Positions 29,352 through 38,740 of a DNA stretch of 64,000 bases are shown here, piece by piece. Position numbers and translations under genes: made by a program. Position 1 is the stretch's first letter, and each line of letters opens with the position of its first letter. Location: contig NZ_JARFVA010000001.1 in assembly GCF_029194005.1 (NCBI RefSeq), positions 372,001 to 436,000 of the forward strand, in the 5' to 3' direction. The stretch is from Flagellimonas okinawensis. GTDB lineage: Bacteria; Bacteroidota; Bacteroidia; Flavobacteriales; Flavobacteriaceae. The notes under the pieces are model-generated. The model did no database searches, was not told the DNA's origin, and saw only the letters and a list, made by a program, of their open reading frames with translations.

Positions 29352-31952
29352 ATGAACTTTAATAATTTTACAATAAAATCACAGGAAGCCATTCAAAGGG
29401 CCCAGCAATTGGCCCAAGAATTTGGGCATCAACAAATCGAGAACGAACACTTGTTCAAGGCCATTGCCGAGGTCGATGAAAACGTGCTGCCATTTATATT
29501 AAAAAAACTGAATGTCAACACCAATCTTATCAACCAAATATTGGACAAGGAACTCCAAAGCTTTTCGAAAGTTTCGGGCGGGGAAATAATGTTGTCCAGA
29601 GAAGCTGGAAAAACCGTCAACGAAGCAAGTATTGTTGCCAAAAATATGGGCGATGAATACGTTTCCGTAGAGCACTTGTTATTGGCCATTTTCAAATCCA
29701 AGAGTAAAATCGCACAAATCTTAAAAGATCAGGGTGTGGCCGAGAAGGATTTAAAGGCAGCCATACAGGAACTACGCAAAGGTGGCAAGGTCACCTCTCA
29801 AAGTGCAGAGGAAACCTACAACTCCTTGGACAAGTATGCCAACAACCTGAACCAACTTGCCGATAGCGGTAAATTGGACCCAGTAATCGGTAGGGATGAA
29901 GAAATCCGCAGGGTGTTGCAGATCTTATCCAGACGAACCAAGAACAACCCCATGTTGGTTGGTGAGCCCGGTGTGGGTAAAACAGCCATTGCCGAAGGTT
30001 TGGCGCACCGAATCATCCAAGGAGATGTTCCCGAAAACCTTAAGGATAAAGTAATTTACTCCCTAGATATGGGTGCACTTATTGCAGGTGCAAAATATAA
30101 AGGTGAGTTCGAGGAGCGTCTTAAAGCAGTGATCAAAGAGGTAACCTCATCGGATGGGAACATTGTTCTGTTTATTGATGAGATCCATACTTTGGTGGGA
30201 GCTGGTGGTGGACAAGGCGCTATGGATGCTGCAAACATCCTTAAACCAGCCTTGGCACGTGGCGAATTAAGAGCCATCGGTGCAACCACTTTGGACGAAT
30301 ACCAAAAGTATTTTGAAAAGGATAAAGCTTTGGAACGTAGATTCCAAAAAGTTTTGGTTGATGAGCCGGATACAGAGAGTGCCATTTCCATACTTAGGGG
30401 TATAAAAGAAAAATATGAAGCGCACCACAAGGTCAGAATCAAAGATGAAGCCGTAATTGGTGCGGTAGAGCTATCACAACGCTACATTACCAATAGGTTT
30501 TTGCCCGATAAAGCGATTGACCTTATGGACGAAGCTGCATCAAAACTTAGAATGGAAATCAACTCCAAACCTGAGGAATTGGATGTGCTCGACCGTAAAA
30601 TAATGCAGTTGGAGATTGAACTGGAAGCCATCAAAAGGGAGAACGACAGTGCCAAATTAAAAACATTGAATTTGGAGCTCGCCAACCTTAAGGAGGAGCG
30701 TAATGAGATTTTTGCCAAATGGGAAAGTGAGAAAACCGTGGTGGACAATATCCAAAAAACAAAAGAGGATATTGAAAACTTTAAAGTAGAGGCTGAACGC
30801 GCCGAGCGAAACGGTGATTATGGCAAGGTGGCCGAACTGCGTTATGGGAAAATTAAAGAAGCCCAGGAAAGACTGGAGAAACTCCAAGACGAGTTGGCCG
30901 AGCAACAAACCGCAGGTACACTCATAAAAGAGGAAGTAACCTATGAGGATATTGCCGAAGTAGTTGCCAAGTGGACAGGTATTCCAGTAAACAAAATGAT
31001 GCAGAGCGAACGGGAAAAACTGTTGAAACTGGAAGATGTACTGCACAAACGTGTAGTTGGTCAGGATGAAGCCATTATCGCGGTATCCGATGCCATACGT
31101 AGAAGTAGAGCTGGATTACAAGACGCCAAAAAGCCCATTGGATCCTTCCTGTTCCTCGGTACAACCGGTGTAGGTAAAACAGAGCTGGCCAAAACTTTGG
31201 CGGCCTATCTGTTCGACGATGAAAATGCCATCACCAGGATAGATATGAGCGAGTACCAAGAACGTCACTCCGTAAGCCGATTGGTAGGTGCACCTCCAGG
31301 ATATGTAGGGTACGATGAAGGTGGACAACTTACGGAAGCCGTAAGAAGGAAACCCTATTCAGTAATCTTGTTGGACGAGATTGAAAAAGCACACCCAGAC
31401 ACCTTTAATATCCTGTTACAAGTATTGGATGAAGGTAGATTGACCGATAACAAAGGTCGTGTGGCTGATTTCAAGAACTCCATCATTATTATGACGAGTA
31501 ATATGGGAAGCCATATCATTCAAGAGAAGTTCGAGGATGCCGTAGATGTAGAGAGTGCCTCAGAAGCAGCAAGGGTCGAAGTTCTGGGATTGCTTCGTAA
31601 GACCATAAGACCTGAATTCCTGAACCGTATTGATGACATCATCATGTTTGCCCCATTGAGCAAATCGGATATCAAGGACATTGTGGGATTGCAACTGGAA
31701 AACTTAAAGAAAATGTTGGCCAAGCAAAATATTACTCTCGATGCCACACAAGAGGCCATTGCTTACTTGGCTGCAAAAGGATTCGACCCTCAATATGGAG
31801 CGCGACCCGTAAAAAGATTGATTCAGAAAGAGGTCTTGAACAACCTTTCCAAAGAATTGTTGTCTGGAAAAATAACTTCGGACAGTATAGTTCTCTTGGA
31901 TGCTTTCGATGATCAATTAGTGTTCAGAAACCAAAGTGAATTGGTGAATTAA
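29352..31952 (+). CDS. clpB: ATP-dependent disaggregase ClpB
   Basis: Hexameric AAA+ machine that pulls proteins out of aggregates together with DnaK. The 866-residue length is standard. Domains: the ClpN repeat pair (1-145; opening MNFNNFTIKSQEAIQRAQQLA), AAA-1 with Walker A GEPGVGKT (about 205) and Walker B IVLFIDEIHTLVGAG, a coiled-coil M domain (about 400-530), AAA-2 with LGTTGVGKTELAKTLA (about 600), PPGYVGYDEGGQLTEAVRRKPYSVILLDEIEKAHP pore loop and sensor region, and FDPQYGARPVKRLIQKEV at the C-terminus. The M domain separates it from ClpA/ClpC. It ends at a strong terminator. Confidence 0.98.
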   Translation: MNFNNFTIKSQEAIQRAQQLAQEFGHQQIENEHLFKAIAEVDENVLPFILKKLNVNTNLINQILDKELQSFSKVSGGEIMLSREAGKTVNEASIVAKNMGDEYVSVEHLLLAIFKSKSKIAQILKDQGVAEKDLKAAIQELRKGGKVTSQSAEETYNSLDKYANNLNQLADSGKLDPVIGRDEEIRRVLQILSRRTKNNPMLVGEPGVGKTAIAEGLAHRIIQGDVPENLKDKVIYSLDMGALIAGAKYKGEFEERLKAVIKEVTSSDGNIVLFIDEIHTLVGAGGGQGAMDAANILKPALARGELRAIGATTLDEYQKYFEKDKALERRFQKVLVDEPDTESAISILRGIKEKYEAHHKVRIKDEAVIGAVELSQRYITNRFLPDKAIDLMDEAASKLRMEINSKPEELDVLDRKIMQLEIELEAIKRENDSAKLKTLNLELANLKEERNEIFAKWESEKTVVDNIQKTKEDIENFKVEAERAERNGDYGKVAELRYGKIKEAQERLEKLQDELAEQQTAGTLIKEEVTYEDIAEVVAKWTGIPVNKMMQSEREKLLKLEDVLHKRVVGQDEAIIAVSDAIRRSRAGLQDAKKPIGSFLFLGTTGVGKTELAKTLAAYLFDDENAITRIDMSEYQERHSVSRLVGAPPGYVGYDEGGQLTEAVRRKPYSVILLDEIEKAHPDTFNILLQVLDEGRLTDNKGRVADFKNSIIIMTSNMGSHIIQEKFEDAVDVESASEAARVEVLGLLRKTIRPEFLNRIDDIIMFAPLSKSDIKDIVGLQLENLKKMLAKQNITLDATQEAIAYLAAKGFDPQYGARPVKRLIQKEVLNNLSKELLSGKITSDSIVLLDAFDDQLVFRNQSELVN

Positions 31953-31972
31953 CGCCAAATCACATGTAAAAT

Positions 31973-32005
31973 AAGCCCTTACTGTGTTAAAGTAAGGGCT
32001 TTTAC
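31973..32005 (+). terminator. clpB rho-independent terminator
   Basis: AAGCCCTTAC (31973-31982) pairs with GTAAGGGCTT (31992-32001), with a short loop and a following T-rich stretch. It lies 20 bp after the clpB stop codon. Confidence 0.88.
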
Positions 32006-32017
32006 TTTAAAAAATAC

Positions 32018-32028
32018 CATACAGTATG
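32018..32028. promoter_or_regulatory. Candidate TetR operator
   Basis: CATACAGTATG has inverted half-sites CATAC/GTATG around one base. It lies 46-56 bp upstream of the TetR-type gene and just before a near-consensus -7 box TATCTTAG (about 32038-32045). The position fits autorepression. Based on symmetry and location only. Confidence 0.45.
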
Positions 32029-32073
32029 TGATTTTTTATATCTTAGTTTCCACCATCACCAACCCTTACTACA

Positions 32074-32670
32074 ATGACCAAAAAAGCTGAAAGAACCACT
32101 GCTTATATCATTGAGACCGTTGCACCCTTATTTAATAAGCACGGCTACATCGGAACCAGTATGAGCGACCTTACGGAAGCAACCGGGCTTACCAAAGGTG
32201 CCATATATGGAAATTTCGAAAACAAGGAGGCATTGGCGCTTTCCGCATTCGAATATAACCGCAATTTACTTTTAAAAACTGTTGACAATAAATTAGAAAT
32301 TGGCGTAAATGCCATGGATAAACTATCCTCGCTTCTAAGTTTTTACAAGCAATACGATGTGTTCACCCTTCCAATTGGTGGATGCCCCCTGTTAAATGTT
32401 GGTGTAGATGCCCAAGGAAACAACAAATTGTTGGCCGCCGCGGTAAAAGAAACCATCAAGGAAATCGAGGGTAAAATTGCTTTGGTTTTGGAAAATGGAG
32501 CCAAAAAACAAGAAATAAAACTTCCAGTGCCCCCGTTACAGTTTGCAAAACAATTGTTCACCATGATTCAAGGTGCTGTAGCCATGAGCACCATGACACA
32601 AGACCGAAAATATTTGATCAACACCATCACTTATATGGAGTATTTGGTGAAGCAAGAACTTAACAAGTAA
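32074..32670 (+). CDS. TetR/AcrR-family transcriptional regulator
   Basis: A 198-residue repressor-type protein. The N-terminal helix-turn-helix is typical: IIETVAPLFNKHGYIGTSMSDLTEATGLTKGAIYGNFENKEALALSAF. The C-terminal ligand domain is of the TetR_C_33/AcrR-like kind seen in YxaF/LmrA-type regulators, with LPIGGCPLLNVGVDAQGNN; the Cys in GGCPLLN is notable. It stands alone, with its presumed operator directly upstream. Target genes and ligand are unknown; there is no efflux pump next door. It is separated from the next convergent gene by about 110 bp. Confidence 0.9.
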   Translation: MTKKAERTTAYIIETVAPLFNKHGYIGTSMSDLTEATGLTKGAIYGNFENKEALALSAFEYNRNLLLKTVDNKLEIGVNAMDKLSSLLSFYKQYDVFTLPIGGCPLLNVGVDAQGNNKLLAAAVKETIKEIEGKIALVLENGAKKQEIKLPVPPLQFAKQLFTMIQGAVAMSTMTQDRKYLINTITYMEYLVKQELNK

Positions 32671-32781
32671 GGCCAACCTTCCTTTTTTCTTCCTATAAAT
32701 CGAGGTTATACGGAGAAGTTCACATAATCAAATTTGCCACAAGATTTCTTCTTTTGTTTGAAATGATATAACTCGGTAAAC

Positions 32782-34185
32782 TCAATTAGCCTTTACACGG
32801 AAGATCCAAGTCTTGTCGTCGTATTTGCCAAAAAACTTGCTATCCCTAGCTTTCCTGGCTTCATCCATAGTATTGTAGCGCTCCAAATACACATAATTAT
32901 ATTTATTGAAGCTCCTGTAGAATGATTTTGGCTCAAGTCCTTTTTCCTGAAGTGTCTTCATAAAGTTTTCGAAGTACTTTTTGGTTCCGTATACATTGGC
33001 AATCAAATAGAAACCGGGTTCCAGTCCATCTTCACTTTCTACCTCCTCGTAGCGTTCGTTGGGCAAAACCTCTACTTTTTGATTCTGCACACGAGCAATA
33101 CTATCGCTTTTTCGTTGCAGTTCCAACTGTTCCTTAATACGCTGTACTTCTGCCAAGGAATCCCTTTCGCGTTCTGCACGCCTTCTTGCCTCGAGCTCTC
33201 TTTGTTCCTGCTCTATTCTTTGCTGTTCAATTTCTTCTTCTAAAGCTTCGTCTTCTTCAGGCTCCACTTTTTGCTTTTGCTTCGTTTTACCAAAATGATA
33301 GGATGCAACAATTTCAATAGTGGAATCTGTTTCACTTAACGAGCTGTCCGTTCCAAACTCCATTAAACCACCTATTGAAAATACATTCGAAATTGTGACC
33401 CCCAGTCCACCGGAAGGACCATAAAAACTATTATATCCCCCTTGTACCCAAAATTTAGAAGTGGACAGCAAACCGTTCAATCCAAATTGAGTGTCACCAT
33501 TAGGAACAGTTTTAACATAGGCCACGGGACGAACAAATGAGTTGCCAAAGTTTTTTGAAATGGAAACCGGAAAATCGTTGCTTACTGTCCCTGTTATACT
33601 TTGAAAACTGTCCATACTATCACCATTGCCCGAAATATTAAACCCAACGGCATTTTCAAAAGCCAATCCCGCACTAAATTCGTTGACCAATAATCGCAAT
33701 CCTGGTGAAAATTGGACCTTGAAACCTTCAAAATCTTCCAAAATTATAGGATCGGGAGCATCTCCTTGGATAAATTGCTCGTCGGCCACCGTTTGTTGAT
33801 AAACAAAAGTATTTATGCCCGCCATCAAGCGCACACCCTTATCTAGCTCAAAGGTCTGGGCAAAGGTCAAATTACCTCCTGTATAAAGAAATATACCCGT
33901 ATTATGTTGCAGAAATCCGGCTGAAGCGACCGCTGTAGAATTAATTTGATGGGTATAGTTGGCAAAAATGGTCGTTGGATCGCCATCAATGGTTTGCCAT
34001 TGCCAACGGGTCCAAACAGAAAGTGAATTGGGATTATTCCAATCCATTGCATATGTTGGATTCCATAAACTGGAATTGAATTGAGTCAATGAATGCTGTC
34101 TAAAATCTGAAGGCAAAACAGGTTCTTGTCCCCTACCTGCAAAACAAAATGCCAATACAAACAAATAAATCAAAAACTTGGGCAT
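32782..34185 (-). CDS. PorP/SprF-family type IX secretion protein fused to a SPOR domain
   Basis: An outer-membrane protein of 467 residues. MPKFLIYLFVLAFCFAGRGQEP is a signal peptide. Residues ~22-300 are a PorP/SprF barrel: FRQHSLTQFNSSLWNPTYAM, KGVRLMAGINTFVYQ, FSPGLRLLVNEFSAGLAFENAVG, and a terminal IVASYHFGK. A charged coiled segment, ~310-375, is rich in EEQRQRE repeats and likely spans to the peptidoglycan. The last ~75 residues (GFYLIANVYGTKKYFENFMKTLQEKG and YVYLERYNTMDEARKARD) resemble a SPOR-type peptidoglycan-binding fold. It may help anchor secretion or gliding machinery. No other T9SS gene is adjacent. Confidence 0.85.
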   Translation of the reverse strand: MPKFLIYLFVLAFCFAGRGQEPVLPSDFRQHSLTQFNSSLWNPTYAMDWNNPNSLSVWTRWQWQTIDGDPTTIFANYTHQINSTAVASAGFLQHNTGIFLYTGGNLTFAQTFELDKGVRLMAGINTFVYQQTVADEQFIQGDAPDPIILEDFEGFKVQFSPGLRLLVNEFSAGLAFENAVGFNISGNGDSMDSFQSITGTVSNDFPVSISKNFGNSFVRPVAYVKTVPNGDTQFGLNGLLSTSKFWVQGGYNSFYGPSGGLGVTISNVFSIGGLMEFGTDSSLSETDSTIEIVASYHFGKTKQKQKVEPEEDEALEEEIEQQRIEQEQRELEARRRAERERDSLAEVQRIKEQLELQRKSDSIARVQNQKVEVLPNERYEEVESEDGLEPGFYLIANVYGTKKYFENFMKTLQEKGLEPKSFYRSFNKYNYVYLERYNTMDEARKARDSKFFGKYDDKTWIFRVKAN

Positions 34186-34258
34186 ACGAGAAAATGAAAA
34201 TTAAACGTTACTTTTAAGCTAAATAACAAAAAAACACACGGGAACTTTAAATAGTACT

Positions 34259-34783
34259 ATGCGAACTATCAAACCTCTAATTGCCCTTGCAATTATACTC
34301 GTTGGAAGTATCGGCTGCAAAAAAGATACGAAAATTGCAGAAGACCCTGTTATCTCCACCTTTTATTTTATCAGACATGCGGAAAAAGACAGGACCGACC
34401 CTGAAAACCCAGATCCAGAACTCAACCAGGACGGACTGGACAGGGCTATTCGATGGGCAGAGGTATTCGACCCAATCCCTTTGGATATGGTTTATTCTAC
34501 CAACTATGAGCGGACGTCAATGACTGCAGCACCAACATCCATCAAAAAAGACATTGATATTAAATACTATGATCCTCGAAATTTAGATGTAGAGTCCTTT
34601 AAATTGGAAAATGAAGGTAAAAATGTACTTGTTGTAGGTCACAGCAACACTACACCAATGCTCGTGAACAAAGTTATTGGCATGGAAAAATACGAGCAAA
34701 TGGACGATACCGACAACAGCAGCCTTTTCATTGTTCAAATAATTGATGGGGTTCCCACCGATATTAGATTAAAAATGGACTAA
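34259..34783 (+). CDS. Histidine phosphatase (SixA/phosphoglycerate mutase-like) lipoprotein
   Basis: A 174-residue envelope enzyme. MRTIKPLIALAIILVGSIGC is a lipoprotein signal. The catalytic RHG-type motif appears as YFIRHAEKDR (RHAE, as in SixA-like members), with the second His in VLVVGHSNTTPML and an Arg in STNYERTSMTA. It probably dephosphorylates small molecules or phosphohistidine in the periplasm; the substrate is unknown. It ends with a stop codon overlapping that of the convergent gene (34780-34783). Confidence 0.9.
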   Translation: MRTIKPLIALAIILVGSIGCKKDTKIAEDPVISTFYFIRHAEKDRTDPENPDPELNQDGLDRAIRWAEVFDPIPLDMVYSTNYERTSMTAAPTSIKKDIDIKYYDPRNLDVESFKLENEGKNVLVVGHSNTTPMLVNKVIGMEKYEQMDDTDNSSLFIVQIIDGVPTDIRLKMD

Positions 34784-35523
34784 TTCTCTGTTACGGTAAT
34801 ATTTTCAAGCTCAATTTTGCTTAATAGTTCTAGTTCCCCTTTATCAAATAGCTGTCCTATTTCCAGAATGTCCAAACCATCCGTTTTAGGTTTATAATTC
34901 TCATAATCTACAAACCGGATACCGTTGATATAGCGTTCGTTGTAAGCCTTTCTAAACCGTTGACCACCCCCGTTTACATGAAAGTCATACGCTAGATAAT
35001 CAGGTTTAAATGATTCTATATCAAACCAATACAAATAGGTATCCTCAAAATCGTCACCTCCGCCCTGTTGGTCAAACGTTACCTTTACTTTGTAATATTC
35101 TTTGTTCTTGATGGTTTCTTTGCCTAGAAGTTCCTTGTTCACTGCGGCATCGTTTAAACCATAGGGCAAGCGTACAAAATAATGCACCGAGTTTATGGAA
35201 TTGGCATATTTGACCGCCATGGTATCATGCACCATTACCAAGGAATCGTTCATATAACGTTCAAAGTCATCAGCTCGCTTAACATCAACAATCTGGGTAG
35301 AGTCCAAATCGGAAATTCGTTTAAAAACACGCTGCCCCTCGACATTTTCAGATGTGTAAGATTTGTCCCGAAAATCAAAAGTCACTTTGTAATCGTTAAA
35401 CATTTTTCCTCCGCTATCGGCTATGGAATTATCCACGATTTCTTGCACGGTCAGTTCTTTTTTCGGTTCCTGCTTACAGCCAATGGCAAAAACAAGCATT
35501 AGGGGGATAAAAATTCTTTTCAT
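34780..35523 (-). CDS. DUF6503-like lipoprotein
   Basis: A 247-residue lipoprotein (MKRIFIPLMLVFAIGC, lipobox Cys16). The rest is strand-rich with LTVQEIVDNSIADSGGKMFNDYKVTFDFRDKSY, VHYFVRLPYGLNDAAVNKELLG, YYKVKVTFDQQGGGDDFEDTYLYWFDIESF and INGIRFVDYENY. I recall such proteins as DUF6503, sometimes mislabelled deoxyribose-phosphate aldolase; the fold resembles LolA/outer-membrane carrier-like half barrels, so lipid or lipoprotein handling is conceivable. Function is unproven. It converges on the histidine phosphatase with overlapping stops. Confidence 0.75.
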   Translation of the reverse strand: MKRIFIPLMLVFAIGCKQEPKKELTVQEIVDNSIADSGGKMFNDYKVTFDFRDKSYTSENVEGQRVFKRISDLDSTQIVDVKRADDFERYMNDSLVMVHDTMAVKYANSINSVHYFVRLPYGLNDAAVNKELLGKETIKNKEYYKVKVTFDQQGGGDDFEDTYLYWFDIESFKPDYLAYDFHVNGGGQRFRKAYNERYINGIRFVDYENYKPKTDGLDILEIGQLFDKGELELLSKIELENITVTEN

Positions 35524-35589
35524 GTGGTTGTTTTGGTACTTATTCGTAAAATCTACTATAACATTACAATTTTCTTGGCAAAGAGTTTA

Positions 35590-35597
35590 TATTTTTG
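35590..35597 (+). promoter_or_regulatory. smpB promoter box
   Basis: TATTTTTG is an exact -7 match ending only 6 nt before the smpB ATG at 35604. With the spacing calibrated on the SRP RNA gene, the transcript would start at 35602-35603, so the mRNA may be leaderless. Confidence 0.55.
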
Positions 35598-35603
35598 TGC
35601 CCA

Positions 35604-36065
35604 ATGCAGCAAAATATCAACATAAAAAATAAAAGAGCTCGATTTGATTACGAAATTTTGGACACCTATACCGCAGGTATTGTTCTGGGGGGTACCGAAA
35701 TAAAATCACTTCGACAGGGTAAAGCTTCCATTTCCCAAAGCTTTTGTGAATTTAATGACAAAGGTGAACTGTTCGTCGTCAACATGCAGATTGATGAATA
35801 CAGCCACGCAAGTCATTTTAACCATGCCCCCAAGGCCGTTCGTAAATTGTTGCTCAATAAACGGGAATTAAAGAAACTTCAAAAGGAAGTTGCAACTACT
35901 GGGCTCACTATTGTCCCGCTCAAAGTTTTTATCAACGATAGAGGTTTAGCCAAAATGAATATCGGTTTAGCAAAGGGTAAAAAGCTCTATGATAAACGGG
36001 AAACCATAAAGGATAGGGATAATAAGCGCAATCTATCCCGAATCAAAAAGAGTTTCAACAACTAG
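35604..36065 (+). CDS. smpB: SsrA-binding protein SmpB
   Basis: Partner of tmRNA in rescue of stalled ribosomes. I use the ATG at 35604 (153 residues); the frame could begin at a TTG 9 bp earlier, inside the promoter box. Landmarks are [35 protein letters not shown] at the N-terminus, [17 protein letters not shown], and the Lys/Arg-rich C-terminal tail [21 protein letters not shown] that folds in the decoding centre. Its stop overlaps that of pcm (CTAG, 36062-36065). The tmRNA gene (ssrA) itself is not in the window. Confidence 0.97.
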   Translation: MQQNINIKNKRARFDYEILDTYTAGIVLGGTEIKSLRQGKASISQSFCEFNDKGELFVVNMQIDEYSHASHFNHAPKAVRKLLLNKRELKKLQKEVATTGLTIVPLKVFINDRGLAKMNIGLAKGKKLYDKRETIKDRDNKRNLSRIKKSFNN

Positions 36066-36703
36066 TTTTTATCCTCCAACAAGGGAACAAATCGGAACGA
36101 ACCGAACTCTTTTTTCTCAAACTCCTTTTCGGATTTACGAACGAACAAGGTCATAATTTGTTCATCCACACCAACGGGAATTACCAGCCTACCCCCTACT
36201 TTCAACTGGGATAAAAGTGGTCGTGGTACCTCAGGCGCACCAGCAGTCACGATAATTCCATCAAAAGGAGCTTCTTCGGGCAATCCTTTATAGCCATCAC
36301 CAAAAATCATTTTCTTGGGACGGTAATGCATTTTATTAAAGAACAAGCGCGTTGTCTTGAACAACTCCAACTGGCGCTCAATAGTGTAAACTTTGGCGCG
36401 TAGATGCAATAAAACCGCTGTTTGGTACCCACTACCAGTCCCTATTTCCAATATTTTGGCATTGGGCTTCACCTCCAACAATTGCGTTTGAAAAGCCACG
36501 GTATAAGGCTGTGAAATCGTCTGGTCCGCACCAATTGGAAACGCCTTGTCCTGGTATGCATGGTCTTCAAAGCTGCTATCCAAAAACAGGTGTCTTGGAA
36601 CAGTTTTAATGGCTTCGAGTACTTTTTTATCCGTAATACCCTTGGCCTCAACAATTTCGGCCAAGTTCTTGCGCATTCCCCTATGTTTGAGCGTATCCTT
36701 CAT
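36062..36703 (-). CDS. pcm: Protein-L-isoaspartate O-methyltransferase
   Basis: Repairs isoaspartyl damage in aged proteins by S-adenosylmethionine-dependent methylation. The 213-residue sequence has the PIMT motifs [27 protein letters not shown] (pre-motif), [17 protein letters not shown] (motif I, SAM binding), [10 protein letters not shown] (post-I), [26 protein letters not shown] (II) and [16 protein letters not shown] (III). The start is ATG at 36703. It converges on smpB with palindromic overlapping stop codons. Confidence 0.95.
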   Translation of the reverse strand: MKDTLKHRGMRKNLAEIVEAKGITDKKVLEAIKTVPRHLFLDSSFEDHAYQDKAFPIGADQTISQPYTVAFQTQLLEVKPNAKILEIGTGSGYQTAVLLHLRAKVYTIERQLELFKTTRLFFNKMHYRPKKMIFGDGYKGLPEEAPFDGIIVTAGAPEVPRPLLSQLKVGGRLVIPVGVDEQIMTLFVRKSEKEFEKKEFGSFRFVPLLEDKN

Positions 36704-36795
36704 GGTGTATGGTCTGGTGGCACGAATTTAAAAAGTTCCCCAAAATTATCCCCTTAGTTCCTTTCAAAAATTTATGGAAAATGGCATCATATCCG

Positions 36796-36803
36796 TATTT
36801 TTG
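36796..36803 (+). promoter_or_regulatory. TAnnTTTG promoter box of the Gfo/Idh gene
   Basis: TATTTTTG is an exact -7 match with TATG (36773-36776) at 19-bp spacing. It overlaps the upstream ATG of the longer frame (36774) and so fixes the start at 36819, 15 nt downstream. Confidence 0.6.
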
Positions 36804-36818
36804 ACGAAAACAGGTAAT

Positions 36819-37784
36819 ATGCTTAAAGTTGGTGTCCTGGGTGCAGGACATTTAGGAAAAATACACCTAAGGCTCTTAAACCAATCGGACAAATATGAAC
36901 TGATCGGATTTTATGACCCAGATGAGATCAATGCCAAAAAAGTAGCCGCCGAATTTGGTTATACCCATTACGACAACATCAATAATTTGATAGATGCCGT
37001 GGATGTTGTGGACATTGTAACCCCTACCTTATCCCATTTTGATTGCGCCAAAAAAGCCATTGAAAAAGGTAGGCATATTTTTATTGAAAAGCCTATTACC
37101 AATACGCTTGAAGAAGCCGAAGAATTGTTGGAGCTATCCAAAAAGCACGGTGTAAAAGGGCAAGTTGGACATGTGGAGCGTTTTAATCCTGCGTTTATAG
37201 CGGTAAAAGGCAAAATCGAGAACCCCATGTTCATCGAAACCCATCGGCTGGCGGAATTTAACCCACGCGGAACCGATGTGCCCGTGGTGCTGGATTTAAT
37301 GATACACGACATTGATGCCATTTTGAGCGTTGTTCCGTCCGAAGTGGAAAAAATAAATGCCAGTGGTGTTTCTGTGATAAGTCAATCTCCAGACATTGCC
37401 AATGCGCGTATACAATTCAAGAACGGCTGTGTAGCCAACCTTACTTCTAGCCGAATCTCTTTGAAAAATATGCGCAAGTCACGCTTCTTTCAGCGCGACG
37501 CATATATTTCCGTAGACTTCTTGGAGAAGAAAGTGGAAGTGGTAAAAATGAAGGACGCTCCAGAAAACCCAGGGGATTTTGATATGATTCTTCAAAATGC
37601 GGAAGGTGACAAAAAACAAATCTATTTTGAAAACCCCGAAATAGACGTCAACAATGCCATTTTGGACGAGTTGGAAACATTTGCCGATGCCATTAATAAC
37701 GACACTACCCCAATCGTTAGTTTGGAACAAGGGACCAATGCACTAAAAGTGGCCCTTCAAATAATTGAGTCTTTTGAAAATTAA
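36819..37784 (+). CDS. Gfo/Idh/MocA-family oxidoreductase
   Basis: An NAD(P)-dependent sugar or cyclitol dehydrogenase family member, 321 residues from the ATG at 36819. It opens MLKVGVLGAGHLGKIHLRLL (Rossmann GxGxxG), has YDPDEINAKKVAAEFGYTHY, DIVTPTLSHFDCAKKAIEKGRHIFIEKPIT (the EKP motif with its catalytic Lys), and VGHVERFNPAF. The substrate cannot be told: myo-inositol, glucose-fructose and biliverdin-type members share these marks. It lies 52 bp ahead of the 3-hydroxyacyl-CoA dehydrogenase gene on the same strand, with no shared function known. Confidence 0.9.
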   Translation: MLKVGVLGAGHLGKIHLRLLNQSDKYELIGFYDPDEINAKKVAAEFGYTHYDNINNLIDAVDVVDIVTPTLSHFDCAKKAIEKGRHIFIEKPITNTLEEAEELLELSKKHGVKGQVGHVERFNPAFIAVKGKIENPMFIETHRLAEFNPRGTDVPVVLDLMIHDIDAILSVVPSEVEKINASGVSVISQSPDIANARIQFKNGCVANLTSSRISLKNMRKSRFFQRDAYISVDFLEKKVEVVKMKDAPENPGDFDMILQNAEGDKKQIYFENPEIDVNNAILDELETFADAINNDTTPIVSLEQGTNALKVALQIIESFEN

Positions 37785-37836
37785 TCGTCGTCAATCTCGG
37801 CTTTGCCCGAACTGACAACAATTTAAACAATATACT

Positions 37837-38724
37837 ATGCAACAAATCGCAGTAATAGGTGCTGGAACCATGGGTAACGGAATTGCCCATGTTTTTGCCC
37901 AAAACGGATATAAAGTCAACTTGGTGGATATTTCCCAAGCCTCTTTGGACAAAGGAATGGCTACCATTACCAAGAATTTGGACAGAATGATTGCCAAAGA
38001 AGTAATCGACGAAGCCAAAAAAGAGGCTACACTCAACAACATCACTACCTATACCAACCTAAAAGATGGTGTTTCTGATATGGACTTAGTGGTTGAAGCT
38101 GCCACAGAGAATTTGGATATCAAACTCAAGATTTTCAAGGACTTGGATGAAATCTGCAAAGCAGAGACCATTTTGGCTACCAACACCTCCTCTATTTCCA
38201 TTACGCAAATTGGTGCTGCCACCAATCGTCCAGAGAAAGTAATCGGGATGCACTTTATGAACCCCGTGCCAATCATGAAGTTGGTAGAAATCATTCGTGG
38301 ATACAGCACCTCTGATGAAATCACGGAAACCATCATGGATTTATCCAAAAAATTGGGCAAAATCCCGACCGAGGTAAACGATTACCCAGGGTTTGTGGCC
38401 AATCGCATTTTGATGCCCATGATCAACGAATCCATTGAAACCTTGTATAATGGCGTGGCTGGCGTTCAAGAAATCGATACCGTAATGAAATTGGGCATGG
38501 CGCACCCCATGGGTCCTCTTCAATTGGCGGATTTTATTGGTTTGGATGTATGCCTTTCCATTTTAAATGTGATGTACGATGGATTCAAAAATCCAAAATA
38601 CGCTCCTTGCCCCCTGCTCGTCAACATGGTAATGGCCGGTAAATTGGGCGTGAAATCGGGTGAAGGTTTTTACGATTACTCCGAATCCAGAAAAGCAGAA
38701 AACGTTTCCGCACAATTCAAATAG
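37837..38724 (+). CDS. hbd: 3-hydroxybutyryl-CoA / 3-hydroxyacyl-CoA dehydrogenase
   Basis: NAD-dependent oxidation or reduction of short-chain 3-hydroxyacyl-CoA, used in beta-oxidation or butanoate metabolism. The 295-residue sequence has the Rossmann start IAVIGAGTMGNGIAHVFAQNGY, ATNTSSISITQIGA, the catalytic His in GMHFMNPVPIMKLVEIIRG (with the Glu of the dyad), NDYPGFVANRILMPMINESIE and HPMGPLQLADFIGLDVCL. It follows the Gfo/Idh gene closely. Symbol choice (hbd or paaH) is by similarity, not pathway evidence. An inverted-repeat element follows its stop. Confidence 0.92.
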   Translation: MQQIAVIGAGTMGNGIAHVFAQNGYKVNLVDISQASLDKGMATITKNLDRMIAKEVIDEAKKEATLNNITTYTNLKDGVSDMDLVVEAATENLDIKLKIFKDLDEICKAETILATNTSSISITQIGAATNRPEKVIGMHFMNPVPIMKLVEIIRGYSTSDEITETIMDLSKKLGKIPTEVNDYPGFVANRILMPMINESIETLYNGVAGVQEIDTVMKLGMAHPMGPLQLADFIGLDVCLSILNVMYDGFKNPKYAPCPLLVNMVMAGKLGVKSGEGFYDYSESRKAENVSAQFK

Positions 38725-38740
38725 GATTCAAAGAACTTAG

